Assembly (NCBI GenBank): GCA_002729015.1
Contig: PBVO01000165.1
Location: 1 to 6,747, forward strand
DNA length: 6,747 nucleotides
Source of the DNA: Candidatus Poribacteria bacterium
GTDB lineage: Bacteria; Poribacteria; WGA-4E; UBA9662
Reading direction: 5' to 3'
Positions 6,613-6,747 of this stretch are shown piece by piece (position 1 is the first letter of the stretch; each line of letters begins with the position of its first letter). Made by a program: the position numbers and the translations under genes. The notes beneath the pieces were generated by a model that saw nothing but the letters and a program-made list of their open reading frames with translations, was not told where the DNA came from and did no database searches.

Positions 6613-6639
6613 ATAATAAATGACAATGTCAAGCTTTTT
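6613..6639 (-). repeat. 27-bp intergenic repeat, copy 2 (promoter/operator candidate)
   Basis: This is the second copy of the element, 138 bases from the first. Its core, TGACAATGTCA at 6621-6631, is a perfect palindrome with 5-bp arms around one base; copy 1 differs only inside this core. On the minus strand it contains TTGACA (6632-6627), which could act as a -35, and TATTAT (6618-6613), which could act as a -10. The two are too close together to serve one promoter. The stop codon TGA of the upstream partial gene (6631-6629) lies inside the repeat. The next ATG follows 14 bases after its end, the same distance as at copy 1. Confidence 0.6.
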
Positions 6640-6745
6640 CTTTCGTAAAACCCATTACTTCCATTGCTTTGATTATACCATTAATAATCTCTTCTGCATT
6701 ATTTGGCATAATTGAGATACCTTTCTGTGTAGGTTTCCACTCTTG
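6629..6745 (-). CDS. 3' end of an unidentified phage-like gene
   Basis: The last 38 codons of a minus-strand frame run in from beyond the window edge and end at the TGA at 6631-6629. The visible tail begins QEWKPTQKGISI and ends GFTKEKA, with a charged amphipathic helix-like stretch (NNAEEIINGIIKAMEVM) between. An internal ATG at 6709 with AAAGG about ten bases upstream could start a 26-residue ORF. A continuation from outside is simpler, because the frame stays open to the edge. No family is recognisable from so short a tail. Its placement, with the stop codon inside a repeat that precedes the next gene, matches the tight packing of the other minus-strand genes here. Confidence 0.45.
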   Translation of the reverse strand, partial: QEWKPTQKGISIMPNNAEEIINGIIKAMEVMGFTKEKA

Positions 6746-6747
6746 TG

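Noticed and set aside
1..6747. CRISPR array, tRNA, rRNA, transposase or toxin-antitoxin pair that might form a new defence system.
   Set aside because: I found no regularly spaced repeats, cloverleaf sequences, inverted terminal repeats or transposase motifs. The left part is ordinary housekeeping genes, and the right part is too short to show a complete system.

Overview
The window has two parts that do not appear to belong to the same genome. Positions 1 to about 6055 are a compact, co-oriented bacterial housekeeping block. Positions from about 6056 to 6747 are AT-rich sequence with short minus-strand genes of phage style. A hand count gives 66 G+C in the 240 bases 6481-6720, against 27 in 60 at 3001-3060 inside clpC.

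The bacterial block opens with a strong rho-independent terminator (7-30) that ends an upstream transcript. A sigma70-type promoter (86-114) follows, and then four plus-strand genes: a four-domain S1 RNA-binding protein (140-1288), clpC (1338-3812), radA (3885-5258) and lipA (5327 onward, broken). ClpC is an AAA+ unfoldase for protein quality control, RadA is a RecA/Lon-like branch-migration factor in recombinational repair, LipA makes the lipoyl cofactor, and the S1 protein is probably a ribosome-associated or mRNA-binding factor. The clpC-radA pairing is widespread in Gram-positive bacteria and Chloroflexota. The wording of the ClpC N-terminal domain (RFEKFSERARRVLSLAQEEA and KVRSAVEFIIGRG) reads to me like Chloroflexota, perhaps a marine SAR202 or Dehalococcoidia-like lineage. 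That assignment is from memory of the family and was not tested.

At about 6050-6058 the lipA reading frame stops resembling LipA right after RPSKQH. A minus-strand gene for an HEGSH-motif putative metallopeptidase loses its own C-terminus at the same place. Two unrelated genes are therefore cut tail-to-tail at one point, sharing only a few bases. This is what a chimeric contig, an amplification chimera or an illegitimate junction looks like. It is not a normal gene end.

Beyond the junction, the minus strand reads (from 6747 downward): the 3' end of an unidentified gene, a 27-bp repeat with a palindromic core, a 31-codon ORF for a four-cysteine mini-protein, a second copy of the repeat, then the metallopeptidase-like gene. 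A repeated regulatory-looking element sits exactly at each gene boundary. This is the most novel-looking structure in the window, although only two copies are visible. I found no CRISPR array, tRNA, rRNA or insertion sequence.
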